Program-made: the position numbers and the translations under genes
Shown: one piece after another, positions 1 through 9,261 of the stretch
Layout of the letters: each line of letters starts with the position of its first letter
Numbering within the stretch: position 1 is the first letter of the stretch
The notes under the pieces: generated by a model
What the model was told of the DNA's origin: nothing
Databases searched by the model: none
Seen by the model: only the letters and a program-made list of their open reading frames with translations
Assembly (NCBI GenBank): GCA_017609915.1
Contig: JAFCDA010000006.1
Coordinates: 1 to 43,329, forward strand
DNA length: 43,329 bases
Direction of reading: 5' to 3'
Source: Candidatus Pacearchaeota archaeon
GTDB lineage: Archaea > Nanobdellota > Nanobdellia > Pacearchaeales > GW2011-AR1

Positions 1-9
1 GTTTCCATT

Positions 10-327
10 TTACACCTCTAATATAAATTGTTTATTAGCCTTAATAAATTTTCTTATATCTCTATTATCAATCAAACAAGAATCTTTATTACATGCTGGT
101 TTTGGTAAAGAATACCAATTCAAGAAAAGCCTTGGATTTACTCTCTTGCGCATTGCTTCATATTTTGCAATATCCCAATCTATTCTAAACCACCTATATT
201 GACAATCTTCACAGATCTTTATCTGCTCCTCTGAGGTTCCTCTAGGAATATAATCAAAATCGCTCATATTCTTATTAGAGCACATTTCAAATAGGTCTTC
301 ATATACATTTCTCATTTTTTCCTCCAA
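10..327 (-). CDS. hypothetical protein (105 aa)
   Basis: Complete ORF with ATG and stop; two Cys pairs (CEDC); no family recognised. Confidence 0.6.
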   Translation of the reverse strand: MEEKMRNVYEDLFEMCSNKNMSDFDYIPRGTSEEQIKICEDCQYRWFRIDWDIAKYEAMRKRVNPRLFLNWYSLPKPACNKDSCLIDNRDIRKFIKANKQFILEV

Positions 328-366
328 GAAAATTTAATTAAAATTCTAGAAACAATGGGGACAGAA

Positions 367-438
367 AGCGAAAGGGGAGAATCGAACTCCCGTCTCAAGC
401 GCCACAGGCTCGCATTCTGCCATTAAACTACAATCGCC
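367..438 (-). tRNA. tRNA-His (GTG)
   Basis: Anticodon arm CGAGC-CTGTGGC-GCTTG, T arm GGGAG-TTCGATT-CTCCC, acceptor GCGATTG/CTTTCGC with an encoded G-1 at 438; two T-T mismatches in the acceptor stem. Confidence 0.85.
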
Positions 439-579
439 ATATTTATATTTAGAAGCCGAGCTATAAAAATCTTTTCTAATTAAAGTGATGGGGATAACCC
501 CTAATTCTTATAGCTTTCATGCTATAGACAAATAAATAAGGTTTTTAAACCTTACTTTAGGTATTAAATTAGAACTTAA

Positions 580-660
580 ATCAGTATCTTAAAAAACTTA
601 AAGTTACACAGATGACAAGATTAAGCTACTCAGATAATCAAAATCTCATGAGCTTATAAA
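580..660 (-). repeat. copy of dispersed intergenic element family
   Basis: rc contains TTATCTGAGTAGCTTAATCTTGTCATCTGTG and ends TTTTTTAAGATACTGATTTAA; matches other copies. Confidence 0.6.
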
Positions 661-673
661 ATTCCAGATAAAA

Positions 674-2053
674 ATGAAAATACCAAAACTAGGAGAAATT
701 CGAAAACCAAGCAAAACCTTAGCAGGTGTTACACCAATTGCAGTTATGTGCAAGCCAAAAAAATGTAAACATGGAACATGCTTATATTGTCCAAGCTTAA
801 AAGTTCCTCAATCATATACTCCTAAATCTCCTCCAGTATTAAGAGCTATAAGACTAAAATATGATTCTTGTGAACAAATAAAATCACGACTTAAAGCATT
901 TAAATTAATGAATCATCCAACCCAAAAAATAGAATTAATAGTTATGGGTGGAAATTTCTTAGAATATCCATTAAAATACCAGTATAATTTTATAAAAAAA
1001 TGTTATGATGCTTTAAACAACAAAACATCTAAATCATTAGAACAAGCTAAAAAATTAAATGAAAAATCTAAACATCGTTGTGTTGCATTATGTATAGAAA
1101 CAAGACCTGATTCAATTAATGAAAAAACAATTAAAAGAATATTAGAATTTGGATGCACAAGAGTTGAACTTGGAGTTCAATGTTTAGATGATAAAATTTA
1201 CAAATTTGTAAATCGAGGGCATTTAGTAAAACAAGTTATTAAAGCAACTAAAACATTAAAAAATAATGGGTTCAAGGTTGGATATCATATGATGTTAGGT
1301 TTACCAAAATCAACACCTAAAAAAGATTTTGAAATGTTTAAAAAATTATTCAAAAATCAAGATTTTAAACCAGATCAATTAAAAATATATCCTTGTCAAG
1401 TTATTCAAGGAGCAAAATTAGTTAAATTACATGAAAAAGGAAAATACAACCCATATTCAAAAGAACAAGTCCAAAAACTAATAGTAAAAATTATGAAAAT
1501 AATTCCAAATTATTGTAGGGTTATGAGAATTATGAGAGAAATCCCTCCAGAACATTTAGTTAAAGGAATTCTTAGAATTGATTTAAGAAAAGATATTGAA
1601 TCAGAATTAAGAAAAAATAAGGCAAAAATAAAAGAGATTAGATTTAGGGAAATTGGTTTTGCTATTAGAGATTTAAAAAACAATGAAAAAATTAATAATA
1701 AATTAAAACTAAAAATAACGAAATACAAAGCAAGTGATGGAAATGATTCTTTTTTAGAAATAATCAATAAAGATAATATTTTATTTGGATTATGTAGGCT
1801 TAGGATATATAATAAAAAAGCAATTGTCCGAGAACTTCATGTTTATGGACAAGCATTAAAAATAGGAGAAAAAGCAAAACAATTAGGTCAACATTCTGGT
1901 TTAGGAAAACAACTTATTAAACAAGCAGAACAAATCACAAAAGAAAAGAAAATCCCTAATTTAAAGATTATATCTGGTGTAGGTGTAAGACCTTATTACA
2001 GAAAATTAGGATATAAATTAGATAAAAATGGATATATGATTAAAGAGCTATAA
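674..2053 (+). CDS. elp3: Elp3-family tRNA uridine-34 modification enzyme (radical SAM + GNAT)
   Basis: GVTPIAVMCKPKKCKHGTCLYCP radical SAM Cys motif; C-terminal acetyltransferase region with LHVYG and HSGLGKQLI. Confidence 0.93.
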   Translation: MKIPKLGEIRKPSKTLAGVTPIAVMCKPKKCKHGTCLYCPSLKVPQSYTPKSPPVLRAIRLKYDSCEQIKSRLKAFKLMNHPTQKIELIVMGGNFLEYPLKYQYNFIKKCYDALNNKTSKSLEQAKKLNEKSKHRCVALCIETRPDSINEKTIKRILEFGCTRVELGVQCLDDKIYKFVNRGHLVKQVIKATKTLKNNGFKVGYHMMLGLPKSTPKKDFEMFKKLFKNQDFKPDQLKIYPCQVIQGAKLVKLHEKGKYNPYSKEQVQKLIVKIMKIIPNYCRVMRIMREIPPEHLVKGILRIDLRKDIESELRKNKAKIKEIRFREIGFAIRDLKNNEKINNKLKLKITKYKASDGNDSFLEIINKDNILFGLCRLRIYNKKAIVRELHVYGQALKIGEKAKQLGQHSGLGKQLIKQAEQITKEKKIPNLKIISGVGVRPYYRKLGYKLDKNGYMIKEL

Positions 2054-2102
2054 TCCTATTTCAATAATATTTATAAAGAAAAATTTTGTCCTTTTTAGTA
2101 AG

Positions 2103-2459
2103 ATGGATAATAACAAGGGACCTATTGAAAGTTTTTTAGGAAAATCAAATTTCACATATCAAAATAGAGCGGATCCTAGTAAGAATGTAAAAGCACTAAT
2201 GTGTGATCATGAAGCAGAAGGCAAGATTGAACCTGGCTATTTTATTATCTCAAAACCAGTAAATCCTCAAGACCATGAAAATATGGAGGATGAGAAAATA
2301 GGTAGTGGGGAAGTAATGGTTCATATTCCTGAACAATGTTTAGAAAGAATGGCCAATCATTTGGATATTGTCAAAAGAAAAAGACACGAATTACAACAAC
2401 AAGAAGCTATTGAAGAAAGAAGGGCTCCTATAAGTTATAAACCAAATCTTAGACCATAA
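2103..2459 (+). CDS. hypothetical protein (118 aa)
   Basis: Complete ORF in a gene-sized gap. Confidence 0.6.
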   Translation: MDNNKGPIESFLGKSNFTYQNRADPSKNVKALMCDHEAEGKIEPGYFIISKPVNPQDHENMEDEKIGSGEVMVHIPEQCLERMANHLDIVKRKRHELQQQEAIEERRAPISYKPNLRP

Positions 2460-2543
2460 ATCCCCCTTAATAATTATGTTTCATACTAATAAAAGTTAAA
2501 ACAAACAGAATTCTTAATATTTTATAACTAATGAAAATAAAAA

Positions 2544-3524
2544 ATGATTGATAGAGAAAAAGATTTAATTGAAAAAGAAAAAAAATGGATTAAATATATA
2601 AGATTAATGAATGGGGTAACTTCTATTAAACAATTAGAAAAAACCCTTGATACTCACTCTGTTTTTGATTTAGCAAAAGTTTTTATTGGAGCACAACCAG
2701 GAGATTATATTTCTTTTGGAGAAAAACAAGCAGAAAATTTTGAATTTTTATTAAAAGATTTAGAAAGAGCAAATACAGAATTTTGTTATAAAAAACGTTT
2801 GGCTAGAGGGGAATCCAAAGAGCCTTACCTAGACTTCATCCATAAAAAAGAAATCAAAGAAAACAAAGAAAAAATATTAAAACATTTTTCTGATACAAAG
2901 TTTGGAAAAGAAGATGATGTCTTATTTATATATTTCAATAAAAAATTAATTCAACAACAAGAAAAAACTTACGAAATTAAAAATCTTATAGATAAAGTTT
3001 TCAATATAAAAGAATTTTTAGAAATTATTGGAAATGCCCCAATATTAACTCCTACAGAAAAAGTTATTGAGGCCCATTATTTATTTGGTTATTATTTTAG
3101 CTTTCCTCCTTGTTGTATAGAAAGATATCGAAGAACAATTAAAACATATAGACATTTTTTATCAGAAGATAATGAAATGTACATAGAACATGTACCTTGT
3201 TATCCTGAATGTGCATTATCTCTTCATAGTATAAAGTTAATGAAAAAAGCATTTGAAATTACTGGATTAAATACTGAAGAATTAAGAAAATCTACAAGAG
3301 AGCACTTTAAAGGATACCTTTTTTTCAGGAATACAGAAACTAACCCATTAATATTTAGAGATTTAGCAGAAGAATATCAAGTAGAAATGCATGGACAAGG
3401 GGGGAGATATGTATTAATTACTAAATCAAGAAAAATCTTAAGTAAATTAGCTTACAAAGTTAGTGATATGCCTAACGTTAAAAATTTACACACAAACACA
3501 GTAATTGATTCTATTGATATCTAA
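2544..3524 (+). CDS. uncharacterised Cys-rich protein, possibly DUF483-like
   Basis: 326-aa ORF; FSFPPCCIERYR...HVPCYPECALSLHS Cys cluster; family name uncertain. Confidence 0.65.
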   Translation: MIDREKDLIEKEKKWIKYIRLMNGVTSIKQLEKTLDTHSVFDLAKVFIGAQPGDYISFGEKQAENFEFLLKDLERANTEFCYKKRLARGESKEPYLDFIHKKEIKENKEKILKHFSDTKFGKEDDVLFIYFNKKLIQQQEKTYEIKNLIDKVFNIKEFLEIIGNAPILTPTEKVIEAHYLFGYYFSFPPCCIERYRRTIKTYRHFLSEDNEMYIEHVPCYPECALSLHSIKLMKKAFEITGLNTEELRKSTREHFKGYLFFRNTETNPLIFRDLAEEYQVEMHGQGGRYVLITKSRKILSKLAYKVSDMPNVKNLHTNTVIDSIDI

Positions 3525-3572
3525 ACATAAAATTGCAATTATGAATAAGAAATTATAATAAAAAAATAAAAA

Positions 3573-4007
3573 TTAGGCCTCAGCTAATGCATTATCCATT
3601 ACATTACAAATAGTTCCATCAGTATCACTTAAAATTGCTGCGACTTCTACTTTATCTCCAGTATCTAATGTAAATCCAGACCAAGTTTTTGTTTCTAAAG
3701 GTTCTAAATCACTTCCAGTTGCAGGAGCACTTGTTGGTGTAACAGCTGAACCAGCAACTAAAAATCTAATATCCCCTACTGAGTCTTTATCTCCTCCGCT
3801 TAATCTTGTAACTGTAACTTCGCCTGATGTAAAGTTTGCTAATACTATTTCTAAATCAATTCCAATACAAGCAGCAGTTCCTTCAATAGTTTCAGCACCG
3901 CTTTCTATTGTACTCTGAACAACTTGCCAAACTATAACAATAGCTGCAAGAACCAATAGGATAATTAAAACAGTTGTAATAATCTGTGCTTGTGCTTTTT
4001 TATTCAT
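3573..4007 (-). CDS. archaeal type IV pilin/archaellin-like protein
   Basis: N-terminus MNKKAQAQIITTVLIILLVLAAIVIVWQVVQ resembles a class III signal peptide plus hydrophobic helix; AAGGAGGAAA SD-like site upstream. Confidence 0.75.
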   Translation of the reverse strand: MNKKAQAQIITTVLIILLVLAAIVIVWQVVQSTIESGAETIEGTAACIGIDLEIVLANFTSGEVTVTRLSGGDKDSVGDIRFLVAGSAVTPTSAPATGSDLEPLETKTWSGFTLDTGDKVEVAAILSDTDGTICNVMDNALAEA

Positions 4008-4066
4008 GTTTTACTTTCCTCCTTTCATCTCTTTTTATATTATTGTTTTAATAAAAACAAGCTACT

Positions 4067-5293
4067 TTATAAATGTTTTTTATTTTTTGAAAAATTTTCT
4101 AGGGCCTCAAAAAAATCTTTTTTACTTATTATTTTATCTACTTCAGATATTCCTCTTTGTTCAACAAACTGATAAAAAGTTTCTGGTTTATAGTCTTGTT
4201 TTTTTAATGAAGCAACAGTTGGCAATCTTAAATCATCCCATCCTTTATATTTTTTAGATTCAATTCCTTTTCTCATTTTACTTGCAGACATTTCTAAATC
4301 TGTAAAGTGTAATCTTCCAATAAATGCAATCCAAGGATATTGTTTTTCTTTTCCTAATGCTTTATACATAAGTTTTTGTCTTTTTGCATTATCCATATGG
4401 TCTTTTCCTCTAATAATATGTGTCATTCCTTGTTCAATATCATCTACTGTAACAGCAAGATTCATCAAAGGCCAGACCTTGTATTTATTTTTTTGTAAAG
4501 GATGACTTGTTTCATTTATTCTAGCAAGAGGAAAATCTCTCATAGCAGGATTATTATCTTTCATATCTGATTTAAAACGAACAACAGCTTGTCCTGATTT
4601 ATAGCCTTCTTTACTTTTATCAAGCATTTTCTTCCATCTTTTTAATTGTTCTTTTTTATCTAATCCCCTACAAGGACAGTTTTTTTTATTAGAAATATAT
4701 TTTTTAAATTCTTCAACAGAACAAGTACAAACATAAGCAGCACTTTTATTAATCAACTTTTCAGCATATTTATAATAAAGATTCATTCTTTCAGACTGAA
4801 TTATAATTTTGACTTTATTTTTACATAACCATTTAGCTTCTTGCTCAATCATTTTATAGGCAGGTTTATAAATATTTTCAGGATTTGTATCTTCTATTCT
4901 AATAAAAAATTTACCACCATATTTTTGAACATAAAGAAAATTTGGAAGAATAGTTAAAATATGCCCTAGAGTAAGTGCACCACTAGGACTTGGAGACATC
5001 CTCATTATAACTTTACCTTTTTTTGCACCAGGTAAATCAGGTAATCCATCTCTCTCAGGTCTGTGTCCTATTAATTTTTTCAATCCTTCAAACTCTTTTT
5101 TCTGCTCATCAACACCTAACTTATTAACTTCTTTCAAAACCTTATTAATTTCTGGAATTGTTTTCTTAACCTGTTTTTTCTCTAATCCTTCTTGGAATAA
5201 TCCACTAATAACACTTCCAACAACTGCATTTCCATTATGCTCAATTGCATTTTTCAATGCATATGCTTTAATTGTTTTTTTGGATATTGTCAT
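4067..5293 (-). CDS. gltX: glutamyl-tRNA synthetase, archaeal type, C-terminally short
   Basis: SPSPSGALTLGHI (HIGH region), IRIEDTNP, EMSASKMRKGI (KMSKS region), archaeal N-terminal helical region. Confidence 0.93.
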   Translation of the reverse strand: MTISKKTIKAYALKNAIEHNGNAVVGSVISGLFQEGLEKKQVKKTIPEINKVLKEVNKLGVDEQKKEFEGLKKLIGHRPERDGLPDLPGAKKGKVIMRMSPSPSGALTLGHILTILPNFLYVQKYGGKFFIRIEDTNPENIYKPAYKMIEQEAKWLCKNKVKIIIQSERMNLYYKYAEKLINKSAAYVCTCSVEEFKKYISNKKNCPCRGLDKKEQLKRWKKMLDKSKEGYKSGQAVVRFKSDMKDNNPAMRDFPLARINETSHPLQKNKYKVWPLMNLAVTVDDIEQGMTHIIRGKDHMDNAKRQKLMYKALGKEKQYPWIAFIGRLHFTDLEMSASKMRKGIESKKYKGWDDLRLPTVASLKKQDYKPETFYQFVEQRGISEVDKIISKKDFFEALENFSKNKKHL

Positions 5294-5315
5294 TTTTTAT
5301 TTTTCTTATTTATAA

Positions 5316-6653
5316 TTAGGAACTTTGTTTTTTAAAAAATATTTGTCCGATTATTAAAAATACTGCTGCAGCAGGAAAAACAATTACTATATTTTCTGGA
5401 TTAAAATTTCCTGTAACAATTAAAATTACAACAGAAACCAAACCTCCAATCATACCTAAGAATGCTGCATTGTTTTTAATTTTCCAGAATAATGAGGCTA
5501 CTATTATCGGAGAAACACAGAGTACTAAACTAATAATTCCAAAAAGGATTAATAAAATTTCAGAAACAAATATAGCAATCATCATAGAAACAAGTGCTAA
5601 TCCAATAAGAGAAATTTTTATTATTCTTGCTATTTTATCTTCCATAATTCTATTTCTTCTATAAAAAAAGTCTTTAGCTATACTAGAGGACAAATAAAAC
5701 AATTCAGTATCTATGGTAGACATAAGTGCTGCAAGAATTGCTATAATTACGATTCCCACAAATGATGCAGGAACTAATTGTAATAATCCATAATAAAGTG
5801 CTTGACTTGAATCTATGTTTGGAAAATTATTTCTAGCTGCAATTCCAATAAGTGTTAAGGCTACTCCAAATATAATAATAAAAACTGCTGCAAGATACAA
5901 TCCTTTTTTTACAGTTTTGACATTTTTAGCTGAAAATATTCTTTGCCATACATCTCCTGCAGCAAAAAAAGCAAAGATCCCTAATACAAGATAAGCAACA
6001 ATTGTAAATCCTCCAATACTCATTAGGTCTGCTTGTTGTGTTGTAACTTCTCCAATATTAATAGTAAATAATATGAATATAAAAACAAAAAACATAATTA
6101 AAAACTGAAAAAAATCTGTTTTAATAACTGCTTTAAACCCACCAAGTAAAAGATAAATTAAGGTTCCAAAACCCATAATTAAAACCGCAGTTGGATAACT
6201 TATTCCTAAAAGTGGAGCAAATAAACTTCCTCCTGCAATAAATTGCCCTACTAACAATGCAAAAAAAGCAATAAAAAGAATTATTGCACCCAAAGTTCCT
6301 GTCTTATAATCAAATTTAGTAAAAAGATAATCAGATATTGTAAGAAAATTATGTTCATCTGCAAGTGTTTTTAATTTCTTAGCAGCTAATCCTAGACAAA
6401 CTAAACCTAGTGCAAATCCAACCCAAAACCAAACAGCGCCAAACCCTATATCATATGCAAAAGCAGCTTGTCCAACAAGAAGCATACCTCCAACAACTGC
6501 CAAAATAGAAGCTGCTGTTTGCCAAGTTCCTACTTTTCTTCCTGCAATTAAAAATTCTTTAGTTGTTTCTCTCTTTCTTACCCAAAAACCTATAAAGAAA
6601 ACTATCAAAAAATATAAAATAATTAGATTTATATTAAACAATGATAATACCAT
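5316..6653 (-). CDS. sodium:solute symporter (SSS) family transporter
   Basis: About 12 hydrophobic segments; EFLIAGRKVGTWQTAASILA and GGFKAVIKTDFFQ typical of the family. Confidence 0.85.
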   Translation of the reverse strand: MVLSLFNINLIILYFLIVFFIGFWVRKRETTKEFLIAGRKVGTWQTAASILAVVGGMLLVGQAAFAYDIGFGAVWFWVGFALGLVCLGLAAKKLKTLADEHNFLTISDYLFTKFDYKTGTLGAIILFIAFFALLVGQFIAGGSLFAPLLGISYPTAVLIMGFGTLIYLLLGGFKAVIKTDFFQFLIMFFVFIFILFTINIGEVTTQQADLMSIGGFTIVAYLVLGIFAFFAAGDVWQRIFSAKNVKTVKKGLYLAAVFIIIFGVALTLIGIAARNNFPNIDSSQALYYGLLQLVPASFVGIVIIAILAALMSTIDTELFYLSSSIAKDFFYRRNRIMEDKIARIIKISLIGLALVSMMIAIFVSEILLILFGIISLVLCVSPIIVASLFWKIKNNAAFLGMIGGLVSVVILIVTGNFNPENIVIVFPAAAVFLIIGQIFFKKQSS

Positions 6654-6698
6654 GGTTTTAATTATATTTCAAGATTTATAAATATTAACTTTTAATCT

Positions 6699-7649
6699 TC
6701 ACTCATCCTCAAAACCAGTAATCTTTTCAATCTTTTCTTCTTTTAAAACTTCTTCAAATAATTGAGCAACTTCTATTGCTATTTTCATAACTTCTTGTTT
6801 TCTTTTCTCACTCAAATCTGTTTGTTCTAATTCTTCACGCATTTCTTCAATATCTTCTTCAAGTTCTTCAATAAAGTTTCCCTTATTTTTCTTAAAATAA
6901 TCATATAAATAAATCCAAATCTCCTCTAAATGAGCCTCTTGGTCTAACCATATTTTTTTATTATTACTTAAGTGCAAAATTGGTAAAAAACAAGCTAATT
7001 TTTCTTCTCTACTTTGTCCAGCTAATTCAGCATATCCAATTTTATTCAAATGTTTATCAGATTTTATTGCTTTTTTCTTAATAGATGTTAAAACTCTTGC
7101 ATAAAACTCTCTAATCCTATCTTTTAAATCAATTCTTTTAAATGAAGGAAAATCAACTTCAGAAAGCTTTTTAGCTCTTTTAATATTTACTTCTCTTCTA
7201 ATTCTTCTTGATTCTGTATTAATTGCTTTATCCAAAGCACCCATTAATTCAGGCAATGTAACTCTTCTTAGTCTTGGTAAAGGTGTTTTTGGGATTAAAA
7301 GAGGTAATTCATCCTCATTTATTTCAATTTTTTCAGCAACATATTTTTCTTCTTGTTTTCTGCCAAACAAAATATCATCAATACTCTTAATATATTTATT
7401 AAGTAAAAACTCTGATTTAATCCTCAAAAGCAAAGCTGCTGCAAGAAGAACCTTACTTGAGATATAAAAGTCTGTTTCCTCAAGTTCATTAAGTTTTTCA
7501 AAATATTTACCAGTTAATACTACAATATCAATATTCCAAGGGTCTAATTGCTCAGTATGGATTAATTCATAAATAATAGCCTGCCAATCAGGTTTTCTAC
7601 TTGTTATTATGTCATAAAACTGATTTTGACCTATTTTTTCCTCTTCCAT
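6699..7649 (-). CDS. scpA: segregation and condensation protein A
   Basis: IHTEQLDPWNIDIVVLTGKYFE...ISSKVLLAAALLLRIKSEFLL. Confidence 0.88.
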   Translation of the reverse strand: MEEEKIGQNQFYDIITSRKPDWQAIIYELIHTEQLDPWNIDIVVLTGKYFEKLNELEETDFYISSKVLLAAALLLRIKSEFLLNKYIKSIDDILFGRKQEEKYVAEKIEINEDELPLLIPKTPLPRLRRVTLPELMGALDKAINTESRRIRREVNIKRAKKLSEVDFPSFKRIDLKDRIREFYARVLTSIKKKAIKSDKHLNKIGYAELAGQSREEKLACFLPILHLSNNKKIWLDQEAHLEEIWIYLYDYFKKNKGNFIEELEEDIEEMREELEQTDLSEKRKQEVMKIAIEVAQLFEEVLKEEKIEKITGFEDE

Positions 7650-7691
7650 ACCTAAGTCAATACCAAGAAGTTTTTAAATATTGGGTTGTTT

Positions 7692-7780
7692 TATTGATAA
7701 TATCTATAAATCTTAAGCCTTGAAAATGAGAAAAGCCCATCATAACATCTCTACGCTTATAAGATATCAGTTAATAATAT
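7692..7780 (+). repeat. copy of dispersed intergenic element family
   Basis: ACATCTCTACGCTTATAAGATATCAGTTAATAATATT. Confidence 0.65.
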
Positions 7781-7870
7781 TTTAACTCCAAAGTGATATC
7801 TCTATCTAAAATATATATTGTGGATAAATTTAAACTAAATCTACACAGTGTCATTACACAGTTACAACAT

Positions 7871-7890
7871 ACCGAAAGATTTATATACTA
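7871..7890 (+). promoter_or_regulatory. BRE/TATA promoter
   Basis: ACCGAAAGATTTATATACTA: BRE-like CGAAA followed by TTTATATA. Confidence 0.65.
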
Positions 7891-7908
7891 AATACACTTA
7901 TATTTATT

Positions 7909-8058
7909 ATCACCTCTTTTTCCCAGAGAAGAGTCAGGACATGCTTTTTTTGTGTGACACCGACCCTTCCTTGGGTTTATATTCCCCAAACTCTAATGAG
8001 TTTTAGTAAAGATCCTGTCTAAAATCAGGCACGGTTTATTAGAATTCAATCTTCTTTT
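7909..8058 (+). ncRNA. candidate standalone structured ncRNA
   Basis: About 25-30 nt downstream of the promoter, no ORF; hairpins TTGGG..CCCAA and AAACTC-TAAT-GAGTTT; long-range AGTCAGGA/TCCTGTCT pairing; T-rich run near 8050-8058. Confidence 0.45.
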
Positions 8059-8270
8059 TTCTCTTCATCCTCTTCTTTTTTCTCACTCTTTATAAATTCA
8101 GTATAATGACACTTTCCACAATATAACCTATTCTTAGCTTTCATTAAAAATATCCCTGGACCGCACCTAGGACATGTTTTTTCTCTTACAACTTTATCTC
8201 CTTCAATCTTATACTTTGTATATTTTTTTGAAGTTGGCTTGTTTTTATGTGGTTTTTTTCCTTCTGCCAT
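8046..8270 (-). CDS. rps27ae: 30S ribosomal protein eS31 (S27ae)
   Basis: KYTKYKIEGDKVVREKTCPRCGPGIFLMKAKNRLYCGKCHYTEF zinc ribbon. Confidence 0.93.
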   Translation of the reverse strand: MAEGKKPHKNKPTSKKYTKYKIEGDKVVREKTCPRCGPGIFLMKAKNRLYCGKCHYTEFIKSEKKEEDEEKKED

Positions 8271-8304
8271 TTTATATTACTTATCTATTAATTTAATGTA
8301 TTTT

Positions 8305-8356
8305 TAAATCTTATCTCAGTAGAGTGTCTCTTTCTATGCTTATAAGATACTGATAC
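8305..8356 (+). repeat. copy of dispersed intergenic element family
   Basis: TTATCTCAGTAGAGTGTCTCTTTCTATGCTTATAAGATACTGATACT. Confidence 0.65.
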
Positions 8357-8375
8357 TTTATCTTTATAAATCTTT

Positions 8376-8576
8376 TCAACCAAAACCCCTAACCCTCATA
8401 TAAAAATTAGAAGCAATTAATAAGACAGTGATGATTCCTAAAACCCAAGCTAATTTAACCAAGAACTTTTTTCTTTCATACATCCATTTCTCAGCATATT
8501 TAATCTCTCCTTTAATTCCTTTTTCTATTTTCTTAATATCTTTTTCAATATCTTTTATTTCTTTTTTAATACTCAT
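8376..8576 (-). CDS. hypothetical single-TM protein (66 aa)
   Basis: Charged N-terminus then one hydrophobic helix. Confidence 0.55.
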   Translation of the reverse strand: MSIKKEIKDIEKDIKKIEKGIKGEIKYAEKWMYERKKFLVKLAWVLGIITVLLIASNFYMRVRGFG

Positions 8577-8635
8577 AGTTTATTTAAGAATTCTTATTTT
8601 ATAAATGTTATTTAATAATTTAATATTAAAAAATC

Positions 8636-8797
8636 TCATTTGTATGAAACTCCACCATATTGTGAACAAAAAGAACCTCTATGAAAAGTAAACCCACTAT
8701 TTTCAGAATCTTCAGATTTTTTATCAGTATCTCCTTCTATTCTTGATCCCCTTCTTGTTGATTCTTGTTCAGGTTGTTTATTCATATAATCTTCCAT
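8636..8797 (-). CDS. hypothetical small protein (53 aa)
   Basis: Start at internal ATG (MEDYMNKQPEQES...) just after the eS24 stop. Confidence 0.5.
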   Translation of the reverse strand: MEDYMNKQPEQESTRRGSRIEGDTDKKSEDSENSGFTFHRGSFCSQYGGVSYK

Positions 8798-8798
8798 T

Positions 8799-9233
8799 TT
8801 ATTTCTCTTTAGTTTCTTCTTTGACTTGTTCTTCTTCTTTAACCGCTTTTGCTTCTTCTTCAGGTTTATCTTCTTGGGCAACTTGTTCAGGTTTATCTTC
8901 TGAAGGAGCTCTAGCATCAACAGGCTTTTCCTCCTCTACATCTTTAGCTGCTTCTCCATCAGCTTTTTTCTCTGCATCTCTTTGTTTTTTTGTCTTCATC
9001 TTACTCTTTTCTAAATCTTCTTTAGAATCATAGACCTTAGCATTAATTTTAAATTCTTTACTTCCAAAATTTCCTTTAATATTATAAACATCAATATTTT
9101 CTTCTGGTTTCCCAACTTGTTCAGAAACCTTCTTTTTCATTTCATCAAAACTTGGATTTTTTTCAGATTCTACTAAATAAGATATTTCATTTCTTTTCAA
9201 TAAATCATTTCTTGTATTATTTATTATTTGCAT
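8799..9233 (-). CDS. rps24e: 30S ribosomal protein eS24 with long acidic C-terminal extension
   Basis: NDLLKRNEISYLVESEKNPSFDEMKKKV...; position next to eS31 and Spt4. Confidence 0.85.
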   Translation of the reverse strand: MQIINNTRNDLLKRNEISYLVESEKNPSFDEMKKKVSEQVGKPEENIDVYNIKGNFGSKEFKINAKVYDSKEDLEKSKMKTKKQRDAEKKADGEAAKDVEEEKPVDARAPSEDKPEQVAQEDKPEEEAKAVKEEEQVKEETKEK

Positions 9234-9261
9234 TTTTATTATTATCTGGAATTTATGAATT

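Noticed and set aside
1510-1767. Minus-strand ORF inside elp3
   Set aside because: Antisense to a confidently identified gene; hydrophobic low-complexity translation typical of AT-rich antisense frames.
7909-8058. Identification of the ncRNA candidate as RNase P RNA
   Set aside because: Only the putative P4 strands are vaguely similar; spacing is far too short and other conserved regions are not found.
8636-8920. Full 94-aa track ORF
   Set aside because: Its first part is Lys-rich frame-shifted sequence over the acidic tail of eS24; only the C-terminal 53 aa are plausible.
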